DNA of 64,000 nt, taken from assembly GCA_024336345.1 (NCBI GenBank), contig JANFOG010000012.1:1-64000 (forward strand), written 5' to 3'. The notes under the pieces are model-generated. The model did not search any database. It had not been told where the DNA came from and saw nothing but the letters and a program-made list of their open reading frames with translations. The translations under genes and the position numbers were made by a program. Shown in pieces: positions 48,925 through 60,747 of the stretch. This stretch comes from Mariannaea sp. PMI_226. Lineage: Eukaryota; Ascomycota; Sordariomycetes; Hypocreales; Nectriaceae. Every line of letters begins with the position of its first letter. Position 1 is the stretch's first letter.

Positions 48925-50510
48925 AGTCATTGAAATCTGCCGACTGAGCGGTCGAGACACGAATGATTGGATGTTGGGTAGTGCTTTTGGGTTCTTGAAG
49001 TTAAAAATAACGGGACAAGTTATCCTTGATTGGTCAGTAACTTGAAGTATGCGTTAAATAACGGGATGCGGTCCGTTCGTTAACGCCGGTACTAGTAAGT
49101 CATGGTGGCGGACGCTTAAGATGTCATTGGCAAGTGAAAGTTCAAGGGCGGGCGACAGGATCATTGGGGAGCCCCATAGACAAAGTTGGAGGTGAGGAGC
49201 TTACGCGCGTTCCAAGTGTCAATAACATACTATCTCCACAGAATCGGCTCGAGATTCCGTCAATTTCGCCCTTCATTCAATCAAAGCAATCTCGCACAGA
49301 CACCTGAAGCAAATCTTTTCACCGCCAAACTCGCCCAGAGCCGCTGCATACGGTTGTCAGCGTTCTTACAAAAATAGACCATCTTCCAAGGCAACTCGTT
49401 ATCACTTACTAGCAATTATGAACAAACTGCCCTCAACTAGATGACCACGTTTGAAAATTTGTATACCAGAAGATTCTCTTGGGATAATGGAGACTCCTTC
49501 TCTATAATGAGATCTTACGACATCTCCCCCATCTTATGCAAAATTAATCTAAAAGCAGAATGACACTCCGGCAATAAGTGTCATAAGTGAGTATCAGAAT
49601 TATTCAATAGTTAGCCACCATTATCAGCCAGCATAAATTAAACTTTGAAATGAAAGATGACACGGGGAACAAGGGAACAGGCGCCTCGCCATGGCGTCAA
49701 CTATAATATTTTTGCAAAGTCTCTCCCAAACGTCCCAGAACGGCCGGAGATAAAGCTGGCATACATATGGCGCGAGTCTGTCATTCAGCTTATGGAGGGG
49801 GACCCGTATGCTGCAGGTAGCACATACAGTACTGCGCGTACGGTAAGCCCAGTAATGGGAATTGCTTGGTGGTTTACATCCCCGGCGAATGCACATCACT
49901 TACGCCCGACTTGGCACACATCCTCATCGTCAATCAGTTACATTCGCATTTAATTTTCCCAAGGGCCATCGAGAAAAAACTCCAAGGGGACTGTACGCCT
50001 GCTACGTAAAATGGTCAATGTAGCACTGAGCCGGTTAAAGCGGCAGTTTACGTTGATAGGGCTGAACAAGGCTAATTGATACAAACATGCCTGATGTAAC
50101 AACTCATGAGTGTTCTAGGCTGCCTTATGGGCAAATGGGAGAAAGATATACTAAGGATTGTCCAATGAAGGGAGAAACAAGGGACGGGTGACACATGCGG
50201 TCAGCATTTGAAATGCCGACAACTCCGTAACGAAATGCCTCGATTCGACGGTACTACTACTATCAGCGTCAGGCCCTTCCTTGAAGAAACTCAATTCTGT
50301 AGTATTTCTCTTCCGTTTATGCCACATATGTGGACGGGTATATCGTATCATCGTGGATCCAGAGCAGCCCTCTGAGGACTGAGCGTTGACCAAGCGGCGT
50401 ATTCCATGAGATGAAGAGATGACAATTCAGCTTTACTTCGTCTCACTTTTCATATGAAGAGAAATTACTCACGCACGCAGAAACCAACATCAATTGCTTA
50501 GCTGCAAGCT
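48925..50510. other. Intergenic DNA, no supported gene
   Basis: About 1.6 kb. Short frames at 49657-49953 and 50151-50393 lack proper starts, intron signals or family resemblance. The right part is the promoter of the ArAE-like transporter gene. Confidence 0.35.
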
Positions 50511-50609
50511 TCTCCTCGTCCTCTTCCTCTTCCTCCTCCTCCTCCTCCTCCTCCTCCTCCTCCTCCTCCTCCTCTTCTTCTTCTTCTTCTTCTTCTTCTT
50601 CTTCTTCGT
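50511..50609. repeat. CTC/CTT trinucleotide microsatellite in the transporter 5' leader
   Basis: Plus strand: interrupted TCC/CTC repeats, then a pure CTC run (about 50531-50574) followed by a pure CTT run to about 50607. It ends about 65 bp before the ATG of the ArAE-like gene, so it lies in its promoter or 5' UTR. Frames through it translate to poly-Glu, poly-Leu or poly-Lys and are not genes. Confidence 0.9.
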
Positions 50610-50672
50610 CAAATTCTTCAAAGCATGTTGGGCTTCGACCAAGGAAAGTCGCCCGGGTCGAAAACCTGTAAG

Positions 50673-53600
50673 ATGAAGATGGGACAATCACCCCAAACCG
50701 ACGCTCCAGATGTTATTCACAATCCATACTTTGTCGACGCAACGAAACCTTCGTCAATGCGCAAAAGTCTCCCACCATGGCTCGACCATTTCAACGCAAA
50801 AGATATGAAGACGCTATTTAAATGTTCACTGGCTGTCTGGATCATGGCTGTTCTGATGCTCATTGGACCATGTCTGAGAGCCATAGGTCGAGCAACATTT
50901 CTTGGATGGTAGGCTTCCGATGCCCTCTCATCGTTGATTTTACTCACTTCATCTAGCATCATCTTATTTATCACTCCTCCAGCTAGTGTCATATTTATTC
51001 AGTTGATGATGGCTATTTCAGTCTTGCTTGGCTGCTCTCTTAGTTGGGCATGGGGTGTCATCACTATGAAAGCTGCCGTCGCGACTTGGCCACAAGCTGA
51101 TAAGCAGGCTCGATTGGGCACGCTTCAGCAAGAGGCGGCAAACACCACGAATCCGCTGCAATATGCGGAGGTCCAGATTCTCAATGGCTACATGTTAAAC
51201 ACAAACGTGACCATCACGTATTTTTGCATGATAGGATTATTCATCTACTTCATGGTTTGTTTTCATGGCTCTATCTGTATTAAGTGAATTCGCTGAATAA
51301 ATGAACAATTCCAGGCCCGGCTTCGCGTTGCATATCCCAAACTCATACTTGTACAAGTTGTAGCCTCAATTGTTACTGTCGTTTATCTCGATGCTGCACC
51401 ACTTTTGCCAACCTTCGACGGAACTTTGGCCAAGGTTATTGTCATCCCCTGCTCCATCGCTGCCGGAATTGGCCTCGTCTGTAATATCTTCATATTCCCT
51501 ACCTCTTCTACATCTGAAGCGCTCGATGGCATGCGAGATGTCCTCGGTCTGATGCCCGAATTCCTTGATGCCGTTGTTCTCAACCTCAAGCATCCAGCCC
51601 TAGACGTGAGCGAGGCCAAGTTGGCCCGACTGCGAACTAAGGTGCTTTCGACCAACAAACTCCTAGGTCCTCTTTTCAGATTCTTGCCGGTTGATATGTC
51701 TGTCGGAACATGGGGCCCAGATGACCTATCGATATTAAATGAACCCTTTCGTCAGCTTACTCTTAATTTTATCGCCCTAATAGAACTCCACAGACAAAAC
51801 CAGGTGCGAAAGGAGAGGAGCCTTGTTGCATTAAACCGCGCACGAGCTGATAACGACGAGAGTAATAGCGACCAACGGACAGCCGAAATTGGGCAACATC
51901 AGATTGATCGAGAGGTTGATTTCCACCTTAAGTCGAACCACCCTAGTAAAAACATCCTGATTAAGGAGAGTATCCAGTCATTGGCGAATCCAGGTGAGCA
52001 CCTAGTAGAGGCATGCAAAGAATGTCTCCAAGCAATCACCGAGGCGTTGAGCCAAGCTCATGCTTTTCGAAAGAACTCTGGCCAGTCAGAAATGAAGCAG
52101 AGGCATGCTGCTGTGCTCTCCAAGCTCCGCGAGCAGAGCGACACCTTCATGGTCTCGACTTCACGATCCCTTCCTGAAATTTCTCGGAATGTTTTTGACG
52201 ACGATGAGCTTTTGAGGGGAGAAGCTAGCATCATCACATCGCTTACAGGGCTTATGCTGGGGATGCTTCTCCAGGAGCGGTTGTTCCGGCTGGCAGACGC
52301 CATAGACCAGGTTCTCACCAGAATTGTTGAACTAGAGGAGATGAGAACCAAGATTCGAGTTTGGTTCCCCAAGCGATTGATGGCACTAATCCAATGGATC
52401 GGCCATCAAAACTCTCGAGAGCACGGAGGGACGGCTACAGACCTCGGCGATGGCCTTAGCCGTATCTCGACGGTCACCTCACTGCCCCCTGATTTGCAGA
52501 CTAAACCTGAGACTAAAGATCCCAATTCGAAATCAGCACGAGCTGAACTGGCTAGAATACAGACACCTAATGGCCGCAAGAGAAGCCCCGAGGATAGAAT
52601 TTTCCTGGCCATTACTAACTGGCTTGGGAATGAAGAAGGCATGTTTGCTCTGCGCATGGTCGTGGTCACTCTTGCCCTTTCGGTCCCCGCCGTTGTTACG
52701 TCTACCGCAGGCTTCTTCTACCGCAATAGAGTCCTGTGGGCTGTCATCATGGCTCAGTTGACTTTGGTTCCATACACGGCCGAACTACTGTTTGGAAGTC
52801 TCATACGAGTGATTGGCACCATCGTAGGCGGCGTTGTTGGGATGGCGGCATGGTATATAGGCGCTGGCAACGGCCCTGGGAATCCATACGGCCTTGCCGC
52901 CATCTTCGCGCCTGCTATTGTCCTAATGATGTGGTGGCGTCTGTTTACTTCTCCTGCTATGATGCCTGCAGGAATTATGATGGGTGCGACAGCTTTTCTT
53001 GTCGCTGGCTACAGTTGGAGCGATACGCAGATCCCGCAATATGGCACTCCCGGCGTGGGCTATGCAGTCTTCTGGCGGCGTCTCGTCACGGTAATTGTCG
53101 GCATTGCAGGCGCCCTCATTGTAAATTTCGTACCAAAACCGCCCTCTGCAAATCGCCATTACCGACACCTGCTCTCCGATACTCTCGCTAGCGTTCGGGA
53201 CCGATATGTCCTCTTTGCCTCTAGCTGGAAGGCCCCTGCTCCTGATCTGCGCCAAGTAGCTGAAGAAGAGGCTTTAGCAGCTGGAGAGACCCTCCTAGCA
53301 ATCTCAGGACCTATACAGCTAACGGTGTTAGAATTTTCATCTTCTAATTTCGATACGGGAACGCTAGTCTTGGTTTGTAACCAATGCATGGTTCTTAACC
53401 AGAATGTCACACTGCTACTACAATACACAACCAGACTCTCCGAGGCTGAGAGAGCTATAATCATCCCAGCCACGGGAGCCACGAACGAAAATCTCATCAC
53501 CGAGCTGATGGGTGTGCTCTCTATCGTCCAACAGGCACTCAAGAGCGGCGACCCTCTACCAGCAGCGCTGCCCACGCCGTTGTTCACCAAAGCGGTTGCC

Positions 53601-53816
53601 CATGCGCGAGAACAGGTCGCGAAGGGAATCAGCCGCTCAAGCGATCTCCCATGCAGCTTCCCGAGCAAAGAGAATGTTGACAACGAAGTAATGAGAAATT
53701 TCATGGTCATTTTGAATTCCTTGGTGCAATTGCTCGCGGCCTTGGATGAGCTGGTGCTGATTTTAAAACGAGCGGTCGGCGAGACGGGTGCCATTGTGAT
53801 GCTTGATACTGTGTAA
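50673..53816 (+). CDS. Aromatic acid exporter-like (ArAE/FUSC-like, DUF2421) membrane transporter, BRE4-type
   Basis: Three exons, 50673-50908, 50957-51254 and 51315-53816, with introns of 48 and 60 nt, giving 1011 residues. The N-terminal third is the ArAE_2_N type: helices LAVWIMAVLMLIGPCLRAIG, then PASVIFIQLMMAISVLLGCS with the WAWG motif, then VTITYFCMIGLFIYFM and VVASIVTVVYLDAAP. A long hydrophilic central region (coiled-coil-like, residues about 250-560) precedes a second membrane block (VVVTLALSVPAVVTSTAGFF, GSLIRVIGTIVGGVVGMAAW, RLVTVIVGIAGALIVNFVP) and the C-terminal DUF2421 part. The length fits the family (about 1000). Members are presumed efflux carriers related to bacterial FUSC/AaeB proteins; substrates are unknown. 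It may be an exporter for the NRPS product, but that is only proximity. An alternative in-frame upstream start is less likely. Confidence 0.87.
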
Positions 53817-53851
53817 TGATGGCCCAAACAAAGTGTTGAGGAGACTACAGA

Positions 53852-53852
<1 letters not shown>

Positions 53853-53889
<37 letters not shown>

Positions 53890-53995
53890 GGAAGGATGGA
53901 CTCGGGTGGTATTTGATATTACGGATAATTTATCTTTTGCTGTGTATTTATTTATTTATTTATTGATTGATTGATTGATTGATTGATGGATGGAG
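53853..53995. repeat. A36 homopolymer and TTTA/GATT microsatellite 3' of the transporter
   Basis: An uninterrupted run of 36 A at 53853-53888, then TATTTATTTATTTATT and GATTGATTGATTGATT-type tetranucleotide runs to about 53995. The A-run begins 37 bp past the stop codon and could mark an old retroposed tail, or simply slippage growth of a poly(A)-rich 3' UTR. No target duplication was identified. Confidence 0.8.
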
Positions 53996-54579
53996 TGATT
54001 TATTCCTGTCACGGTTGCAGCCCCGCAGCTATGCCCGGCTCGACGGCCAGCCGAGGCGGTCTTGATGTAAAGTTGATCCGCCCCTCTTTATCGCCTTATT
54101 TATTGAAGGCAAGGCGGCCATCTATCCCTCAGAAAACTCTCCCTTTATATTCTATAACCTCTATCTATATTAAATTTGGCCAGTTATATGCAGATAGTGT
54201 AAATTCCATTTTTCTCTGCTTATAAAAGGCGCTTGTAATGCGCCTTATCATATGGTAATAATCTGGGCTCTGGCGCGCTCAGGTGCGGTCGGGCAGGGTC
54301 AAGATATAACCTGTGCTATGAGTCCAGTTTTCTGCCAAAACTTAATCAGGTTCGCTCGTGTACCGTCGCGATAGAAAGACCCTGTCATTCTCAAAATTCC
54401 TTTCGCGCGCACATGGGAGTCAAGTCAATGAGCTAGTTGAATGGAGGCGAAGCAGAAAGCATCACAGCACAACACAGCACAGCAAAACAGTGGGGGGTGT
54501 GGAATCATAATCCTTCTCCTCTTGGTTTTCAAACACAAGACGATGCCATTTAATTTCTCCCTATGCTAACAAGGCGGGT

Positions 54580-56114
54580 TTACAGCTCATCAGCATCCTC
54601 TCCCGCCTTGATCATTCGACTAAGCGGCCCCTTCTTGACCATCATGCTCATAACCTCGTATAGAACGTCGGCGGCTGCCATTGTTGTGTGTTCTGCATTT
54701 GTATCGTACGCAGGCTATTTCATACTCCATCAGCAGGGGAAATATGGTTTTTTTTTTTTTTCAGGAATCAGACTACTCACCGCAACTTCGACAATGTCTG
54801 CAGCAATCAAGTTGAGGTCCTCCAACCCCCGAAGAATGGTTCTCAACTCCCTGGTCGACCATCCTCCAGTCTCAGGTGTACCTGTGGCGGGAGCGAAGGC
54901 GGGATCCAAGGTATCGATGTCGATCGACAGATAGACAGGTCTCTTGGTGCCGACACGTTCAACAATTCTCTTGATGATTCCTTCGGTACCAATGGTATCG
55001 ATTTCTCGGGCTTCCACAATCTCAAAGCCACAGTATCCATCATTGTCGTAATCACTTGGCCCGCTAAGGGTAGTCCTGATACCAGCGTGAATGTTGGTGT
55101 CGTTAGCAAGCAAACCTTCCATTGAAGCATGGTAAAAATAGGTGCCATGGTTGATGCTGGCAACCTCGGACGGAGAACCACCGAACACCTTTGGCTTCCC
55201 TGATATGTTGAGTTAATGTGTGGACCTCTACTGATGAGGCTATTTTCGACTCACAAGTGTCTAGATGGCTGTCGAAGTGAATCACCGACACCGGTCCGTA
55301 GGCTCGGTTGATAGATCTGAGCAAGGGCAAAGTAATTGTGTGGTCTCCACCGAGAGTAATGATACGAGGTAAAGTCCTCTCTTTGACAGCAGGCCCCTTC
55401 TTGTCAGCATCCGTAGCAGGGGGGCGGCTCAGGAGATTATAATGTCCTTCTTCGATTTGCCTAAGAGCAAATGTGTTGTCATAACTGAAATATCATCAGC
55501 CAGAGTCCTCCCACATAAAATCACACCGGTTATGAACTTACGAAGTTACTGGGATGTCGCCGCAGTCAAGGACGGTGGCCCAGCTGTTGAAGGGGTTCGT
55601 CTTCAGGGGAACATTGTAGCCTCCACTGTTAGTTCAATATTAGCTGCGGCACTTTGAACACTGCATACCAGAAGTCTTACTATAGGTTGAGTCTTCGCGA
55701 TCCCTGTCGGATACCTGAGGGTCCAAATCGAGCACCTGGGCGGTACGAGGTACCAGTGTCAAATGGGGCGCCTATAAGTCTGTTAGTTGCTTCAATAATG
55801 AAAATTTCCTATGGTTTACTTTCCAATGAATGCAATATCATACTTGATAGAACTATGGCTCAAACAAGGTTGATATGGCAGACGTCCGAAGGTGGTAATG
55901 CCGGAGAAGACGGAATCAGCCTGTACGGTTGGGATGAGCTGATACATCGGAGGAATGGTGCAGCAGTAGATATACTTACTTGAGTACCACCATCGCCTGG
56001 AAGGGTATTGTACCACAAAGACTGGTGAGGGCCTGATATGACCTCTTGTTCGTGTCCTGAATGGCCTGCGGCGAATGCAGCCCATCCCAGAGCTAGAAGA
56101 GTGGCAGAATGCAT
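54580..56114 (-). CDS. Secreted arginase/agmatinase-family ureohydrolase, with a defective splice donor
   Basis: Seven exons on the minus strand: 56114-55980, 55920 to 55824 or 55820, 55771 (or 55779)-55681, 55625-55542, 55484-55255, 55199-54781, 54714-54580; about 396-400 residues. Signal peptide: [20 protein letters not shown]. The metal-binding motifs [15 protein letters not shown] and SIDIDTLDP and the conserved [20 protein letters not shown] are present, so the two-manganese site looks complete. The enzyme should hydrolyse a guanidino compound (agmatine, guanidinobutyrate or similar) to urea and an amine. At the exon 2/3 junction the expected donor reads G-GAAAGT instead of G-GTAAGT. A cryptic donor 4 nt on (GTAAAC) with a cryptic CTAACAG acceptor stays in frame but inserts Lys-Leu-Ile-Gly. 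A run of 13-14 T lies in the last intron. Neighbours (MATE, permease, Zn2Cys6 factor) suggest a nitrogen-use locus. Confidence 0.88.
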
Positions 56115-56860
56115 GATGAATCAGGTGCTACGAGGAAACCGTATGTGAAATGCAGTTGAAACTGAATAGTTTGCAGGGCATCTCACCCATATTTATGCTC
56201 AGGACTGTGATTATGGATCAAGATCACAAAGCAGACACTCGGCAAAACACACAGTTCTTGGACACAGCAAAACACTGCCATAGTCAGTATTTTCTGTATA
56301 TCCCACGTCTACACAAATCCTTGAGGCGCGTAAATGACTTATTTGAGGTTAGGATGCCTTATCAAGATGCAAATGGGTCGTCAACTGCACGGTGGCTATT
56401 TTGCCTGATTGGGTTAGTCCGCGAGGGTTGAGCGAGAGATAACCGCCTCTTGTTCAACATACAACACTGGTTGATGCCAGCGTTACATGTGAGAGACGCT
56501 CCTGAGAATATCTCGTTTGATAAGAAAAAAATATTGCCGTGTAGCTGGTTTTGCAAATGAACATTAGACCGGTCAATTTGTCATTGCGCCCGTTCGAAGT
56601 GGTCCTGGTTCCATTGTGCTGTCGTGGACCGTGGATCTTGCCTTACCACTTATACGATATGCAGGTTATGAAGCTTGCTTTGTTGCATTTCTTCAAGTAA
56701 ATCTGAGACAGTGCCGTTGCCCAATCGGCGTCTGCTGCCGTTGTGAGATTTTCCAAGTGCTGCCTTTTATTTTTCTCGCTCGTTTACTCTTCACCAATAC
56801 AATAATCAAACGAGTCTACTAGTCTTCCATCGTCGACGTCCACACGCAAGCTTGGACACC
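56115..56860. promoter_or_regulatory. Divergent promoter region between ureohydrolase and MATE genes
   Basis: About 750 bp separating two divergent start codons, so both promoters lie here. I saw no coding frame worth calling and no individual binding site I could name with confidence. Confidence 0.45.
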
Positions 56861-58345
56861 ATGGCCTCACAAAGATCTTTACCAACTCTTCCAGAGGAGG
56901 CAACACCATTGCTTCCAGGTCGTTTAAAGAATCCACCACCTCCGTGGATAAAGAATATTGAATGGCTGGCAGAGATTTGGTTCCTTACCAAGGCTTCGGT
57001 TCCGGTCATCTTGGCCTATGCTCTGCAAAACAGCCTCCAGACCGTCTCGATCCTTATTGTTGGCCGTCTTTCTCCTGAAGCATTAGCTACTGCAGCTTTT
57101 TCTTACATGTTTGCCATGGCCACGGCATGGCTGATTGCTCTTGGAGGAACTACGGCCCTTGACACACTGGCATCGAGTAGCTTCACAGCCTCAAAAGATA
57201 AAGGACACCTTGGAATTCTGCTACAGAGAGGCCTCTTTGTCCTGACTGGCTTCTACTCAATAGTGGTTGTCATATGGTGCTTCTCTGAGCATATATTTCG
57301 TGCCCTTGGCCAAGAAGACTTTATATGCGTCCAAAGTTCCAGATTTTTGCAAGTCCTTGCCCCTGGAGGCTTGGGATATATCTGGTTTGAAAGCATGAAG
57401 AAATTTCTGCAAGCCCAAGGAATCTATGAAGCAGGCACATATGTCCTTCTCATCATGTCTCCCTTGAATGCCATACTCAACTACCTGTTTGTGTATGTTT
57501 TTGACCTTGGTCTTTATGGTGCCCCTTTAGCGACGGGCATCTCCTACTGGGTGTCATTCTTCCTCCTAGTAGCATATGCTGCATTTATCAAGGGGAAAGA
57601 ATGCTGGAGTGGCTTCGCTCCCAGTCGGGCGCTACAACACCTTGGTTCATTCAGTAAGCTTGCCTTCCTTGGAGTCATCCACGTTGGCACAGAGTGGTGG
57701 GCGTTTGAGATTGTGGCGCTTGCAGCTGGCCGTCTTGGAACGATTCCGCTCGCAGCTCAGTCTGTCGTCATGACTGCAGATCAAATTATCAACACGATTC
57801 CATTTGGAGTCGGCGTTGCAGCGTCTACGCGGTTGGGCAACTTATTAGGGGCTCAGGATGCTGAAGGAGCGAGACGTTCTGCTCATAGCGCTGCGCTCCT
57901 TTCAATCTTGTTTGGTACATTGATCCTCACTGTCTTGATGGCGACTAGAAATGTATTTGGTGGCTTGTTCAATAGTGATCAGCGCGTCATTGATCTTGTC
58001 GCGGAGATTATGCCCTACATTGCCTTGTTTCAAATTGCAGATGGGCTGAATGGTAGTTGCGGTGGTGCGTTGAGGGGTATGGGACGTCAATGGATTGGGG
58101 CGCTGGTTAATTGTATCAGTTACTATGGAGGTGCTTTGCCGGCTGGTGTTTACCTCGCCTTCCACGGATGGGGATTATCCGGCTTGTGGATGGGACAGTG
58201 TGTAGCTCTCTTCCTCGTGGGTGTTTTAGAGTGGGCAATTGTCGGTATGAGCAACTGGAATACCGAAGTTCAGCGAGCGTCAGATAGGCTAGACGAGGGC
58301 GGGATGCGGGGAGGAGAGTCCACCGATGAGGCCGGGGAGGTGTAG
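56861..58345 (+). CDS. MATE-family multidrug/toxin efflux transporter
   Basis: Single-exon gene of 494 residues starting at ATG 56861 in a CACCATGG context. A short cytosolic N-terminus is followed by twelve hydrophobic segments in two homologous halves. The eukaryotic MATE hallmarks are VPVILAYALQNSLQTVSILIV with GRLSPEALATAAFSYMFA, the GGTTALDTLASSSF stretch and, in the second half, VALAAGRLGTIPLAAQSVVM, GVGVAASTRLGNLLGA and GGALRGMGRQWIGA. Such proteins exchange organic cations or drugs for protons at the plasma or vacuolar membrane; the yeast relative is Erc1. It is divergent from the ureohydrolase gene. It could export an amine, or the NRPS peptide; neither is shown. The gene is intact. 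An in-frame TTG three codons upstream is not a fungal start. Confidence 0.92.
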   Translation: MASQRSLPTLPEEATPLLPGRLKNPPPPWIKNIEWLAEIWFLTKASVPVILAYALQNSLQTVSILIVGRLSPEALATAAFSYMFAMATAWLIALGGTTALDTLASSSFTASKDKGHLGILLQRGLFVLTGFYSIVVVIWCFSEHIFRALGQEDFICVQSSRFLQVLAPGGLGYIWFESMKKFLQAQGIYEAGTYVLLIMSPLNAILNYLFVYVFDLGLYGAPLATGISYWVSFFLLVAYAAFIKGKECWSGFAPSRALQHLGSFSKLAFLGVIHVGTEWWAFEIVALAAGRLGTIPLAAQSVVMTADQIINTIPFGVGVAASTRLGNLLGAQDAEGARRSAHSAALLSILFGTLILTVLMATRNVFGGLFNSDQRVIDLVAEIMPYIALFQIADGLNGSCGGALRGMGRQWIGALVNCISYYGGALPAGVYLAFHGWGLSGLWMGQCVALFLVGVLEWAIVGMSNWNTEVQRASDRLDEGGMRGGESTDEAGEV

Positions 58346-58965
58346 ACCCAGAATTGTCCTGTGTCAGAACGGCACAGTCATTTGAGATGGACTTTTAAAT
58401 GCATGTATCAGGTAGTAGATTTCTAGAATCCTTAGATAATTGCTTATCTGGTGGCTTGATGTCAGCCTTTCCCCCCCACCCCGGATGAGCGTGATAAGAG
58501 AGTCATGCAAGCATAAGCAAGGACAAGGGTTCCAAACTGCCATTGATAAGACGAACAGGGGATGGGCTACGTCAGTATGGTACTTCACCTCCAACAGAGC
58601 TGGAATTGGCCTTCAAAGATTTCACAGATGCATGGATTTTCCCTATCTTTCCAGTCTTGTGGGATGGTCTGCTGCGTCCCTTTTTTATACTTAAATACCT
58701 TATATATAAATGTGTATATATACGGGATGCTTGCCTCGTGTCAAGAAGGACAAAAGGGCAGTTCTATTATTCCTAATCATACAATAGCTACACACCTTTT
58801 ATATTAAAAGATACCTTAACATCCTCATTATTAGTTGGACACATGCTCCCGTCGTCAAAATAGTCTCTGCTAAAGAAGTCCTCGAGACGGTTTTTTTTTA
58901 TGCTGATCTTTCCAAGTGCATAGAAGATTCTGCACCCATCGTATCCATTGGTCTTTTCCAGAAGC
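58346..58965. other. Intergenic DNA before the permease gene
   Basis: Holds the 3' UTR of the MATE gene and the promoter of the permease gene. It is AT-rich near 58690-58850. No gene seen. Confidence 0.4.
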
Positions 58966-60747
58966 ATGGCTCTAGTTGGCAGCGACAAGTGCAGCTCAAA
59001 TGAGAAGATGAAATTCGGAGAGCTCAATGAAACCGACGCCATTGCCATTCCCGAGAGTACCATTGGTTTGAGCACTCTGGATGATGAGGATCAACTCACC
59101 CGCCAATATGGGCTCATGGGTCTAACTGGCGTTGCGGTCACGGTCAATAACGCTTGGGTAGTATTGGGTTCTTCAATCTCTGTCTCCTTGTGTAAGGCAG
59201 CCATGAGTCGAGTATATATACTGATTTAGAGAAGGCTGACTCTGTATCCATTAGTGAATGGCGGCCCCCCAGGAGTCATATATGGGCTTATAGTGGCGGT
59301 GTTCTACTACATGTTCATTGGACTGAGCTTGGCTGAGGTACGGCCTAACAATGCAAGCAAATCACTGCCCTATTCTAACGAACGTCCAGCTTGCATCCGC
59401 ATTCCCCACTTCAGGCGGTGTATACCACTGGGCCAACATCGCTGCCGGCCCTCGCTGGGGTCGAATAACCGGCTTCTTTGCAGGTTGGATTAATTTCTAT
59501 GGGTGGATGTTTGGCTTGGCCTCGTTGGTTCAAGTTGCTGCGAATGCGGCTGTGCAGTTGTACGCTACTTACACTCCAGATTATTCCTCACAAGCTTGGC
59601 ACGTGTACATTGCATACCTTATCGTCTTGTGGACAAGCACATTGGCAGTCGTTTTCACTAACCGACTCATTCCTTGGACCCAGAAATGTGGTCTCATCCT
59701 GGTCATTGTCGGCGGTTTGGTGACCATTGTCGTCGTTGCCGCGATGCCTTCACGGCATGCGTCTAGTCAGTTTGTCTGGAATTCCTTCAACGAAAACAAT
59801 CTTACGGGCTGGGATGGGGGTGTCGCATTCATGTTGGGGGTTCTGAATGGCGCCTTCGCTATAGGAACACCAGACTCCATCACACACATGGCTGAGGAGT
59901 GCAAGCATCCGGAAAGGGACCTCCCAAAGGCGATTGCCCTCCAAATTGGACTGGGTGGTCTCTATGGCCTTGCATTTGCTATCGCTCTAGGCTACGCCAT
60001 CTCTGACATCTCCGTGTTGCAGAACGGAGTGAATGCGTTTCCCTTGGCTGGGATCTATCGCCAAGCTACTGGAAGCCCTGGTGCCACATTTGGTCTACTA
60101 TTCATCATCTTCCTCTCATCCCTTTGCTGCGTCATCGGCACTGTCCTAACCAACTCTCGGACATACTGGGCCTTGGCTCGTGATAATGCCGTTCCCTTTT
60201 CGCGGATCTTCTGCAGGGTCAATAAGACTCTCAGCTGTCCCGTCGAGGCAACTTTGCTCGTGGCCGTCGTCGCGAGCGGCATCGGTGCCATTCCCATCGG
60301 AAGCCCGGTGGGATTCAGTAACCTTACAGGGTCCTTCATCATCATCAGCACCGTCTCGTATGCCATTCCATTCATCGGAAACATGATGTCTGGGCGCAGG
60401 CGCTTTTCTCGTGGTCCATTCCATCTTGGGAAGGCCGGTACCATTGTCAACGGTCTTGCGGTCTCGTTCATTATAATATTTGACATTTTCTTCTGCTTTC
60501 GTAAGTCTCTGGTCAAAGTTTCCAACTTTTGAAATCACACTGGGTTGACACTATGGCAGCTCTTGCTTTACCGTTTGACTCGACTACCATGAACTACAAC
60601 TGTGTAATCCTAGGCGGCGTGATCTTTATCGCTGGACTTTGGTGGCTGGGTCACGCACGCAAGCATTATTCTGGGCCCGTGTTCAAAGATACTGTCATAC
60701 ATGATGAGATTGACTCAACAAATACTGACAACGACGGCCAGACTTAA
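58966..60747 (+). CDS. APC-superfamily amino acid/choline/GABA permease
   Basis: Four exons: 58966-59191, 59255-59337, 59390-60500 and 60560-60747; introns of 63, 52 and 59 nt, GT-AG, with phases 1, 0 and 1, giving 535 residues. About twelve transmembrane helices. Conserved family words are NNAWVVLGSSISVSLLNGGP, YYMFIGLSLAELASAFPTSG-GVYHWA, GWINFYGWMFGLASL, and AIGTPDSITHMAEECKHPER at the helix 6-7 loop, then YWALARDNAVPFSRIFCRVN. The last exon supplies PFDSTTMNYNCVILGG and the terminal helix. This subgroup carries amino acids, GABA, choline or polyamines across the plasma membrane. Convergent with the Zn2Cys6 gene and 2.8 kb from the ureohydrolase, so import of a guanidino or amine substrate is a reasonable guess. 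The gene is intact. Confidence 0.92.

Noticed and set aside
50443..50691. Poly-Glu, poly-Leu and poly-Lys frames.
   Set aside because: They are translations of the CTC/CTT microsatellite, not proteins.
53159..53854. A 231-codon minus-strand frame.
   Set aside because: It is antisense to the conserved C-terminal DUF2421 part of the ArAE-like transporter, where the plus frame carries the recognisable family sequence.
56852..56860. An earlier TTG start for the MATE gene.
   Set aside because: Fungal nuclear genes rarely start at TTG, and an ATG in good context follows three codons later.
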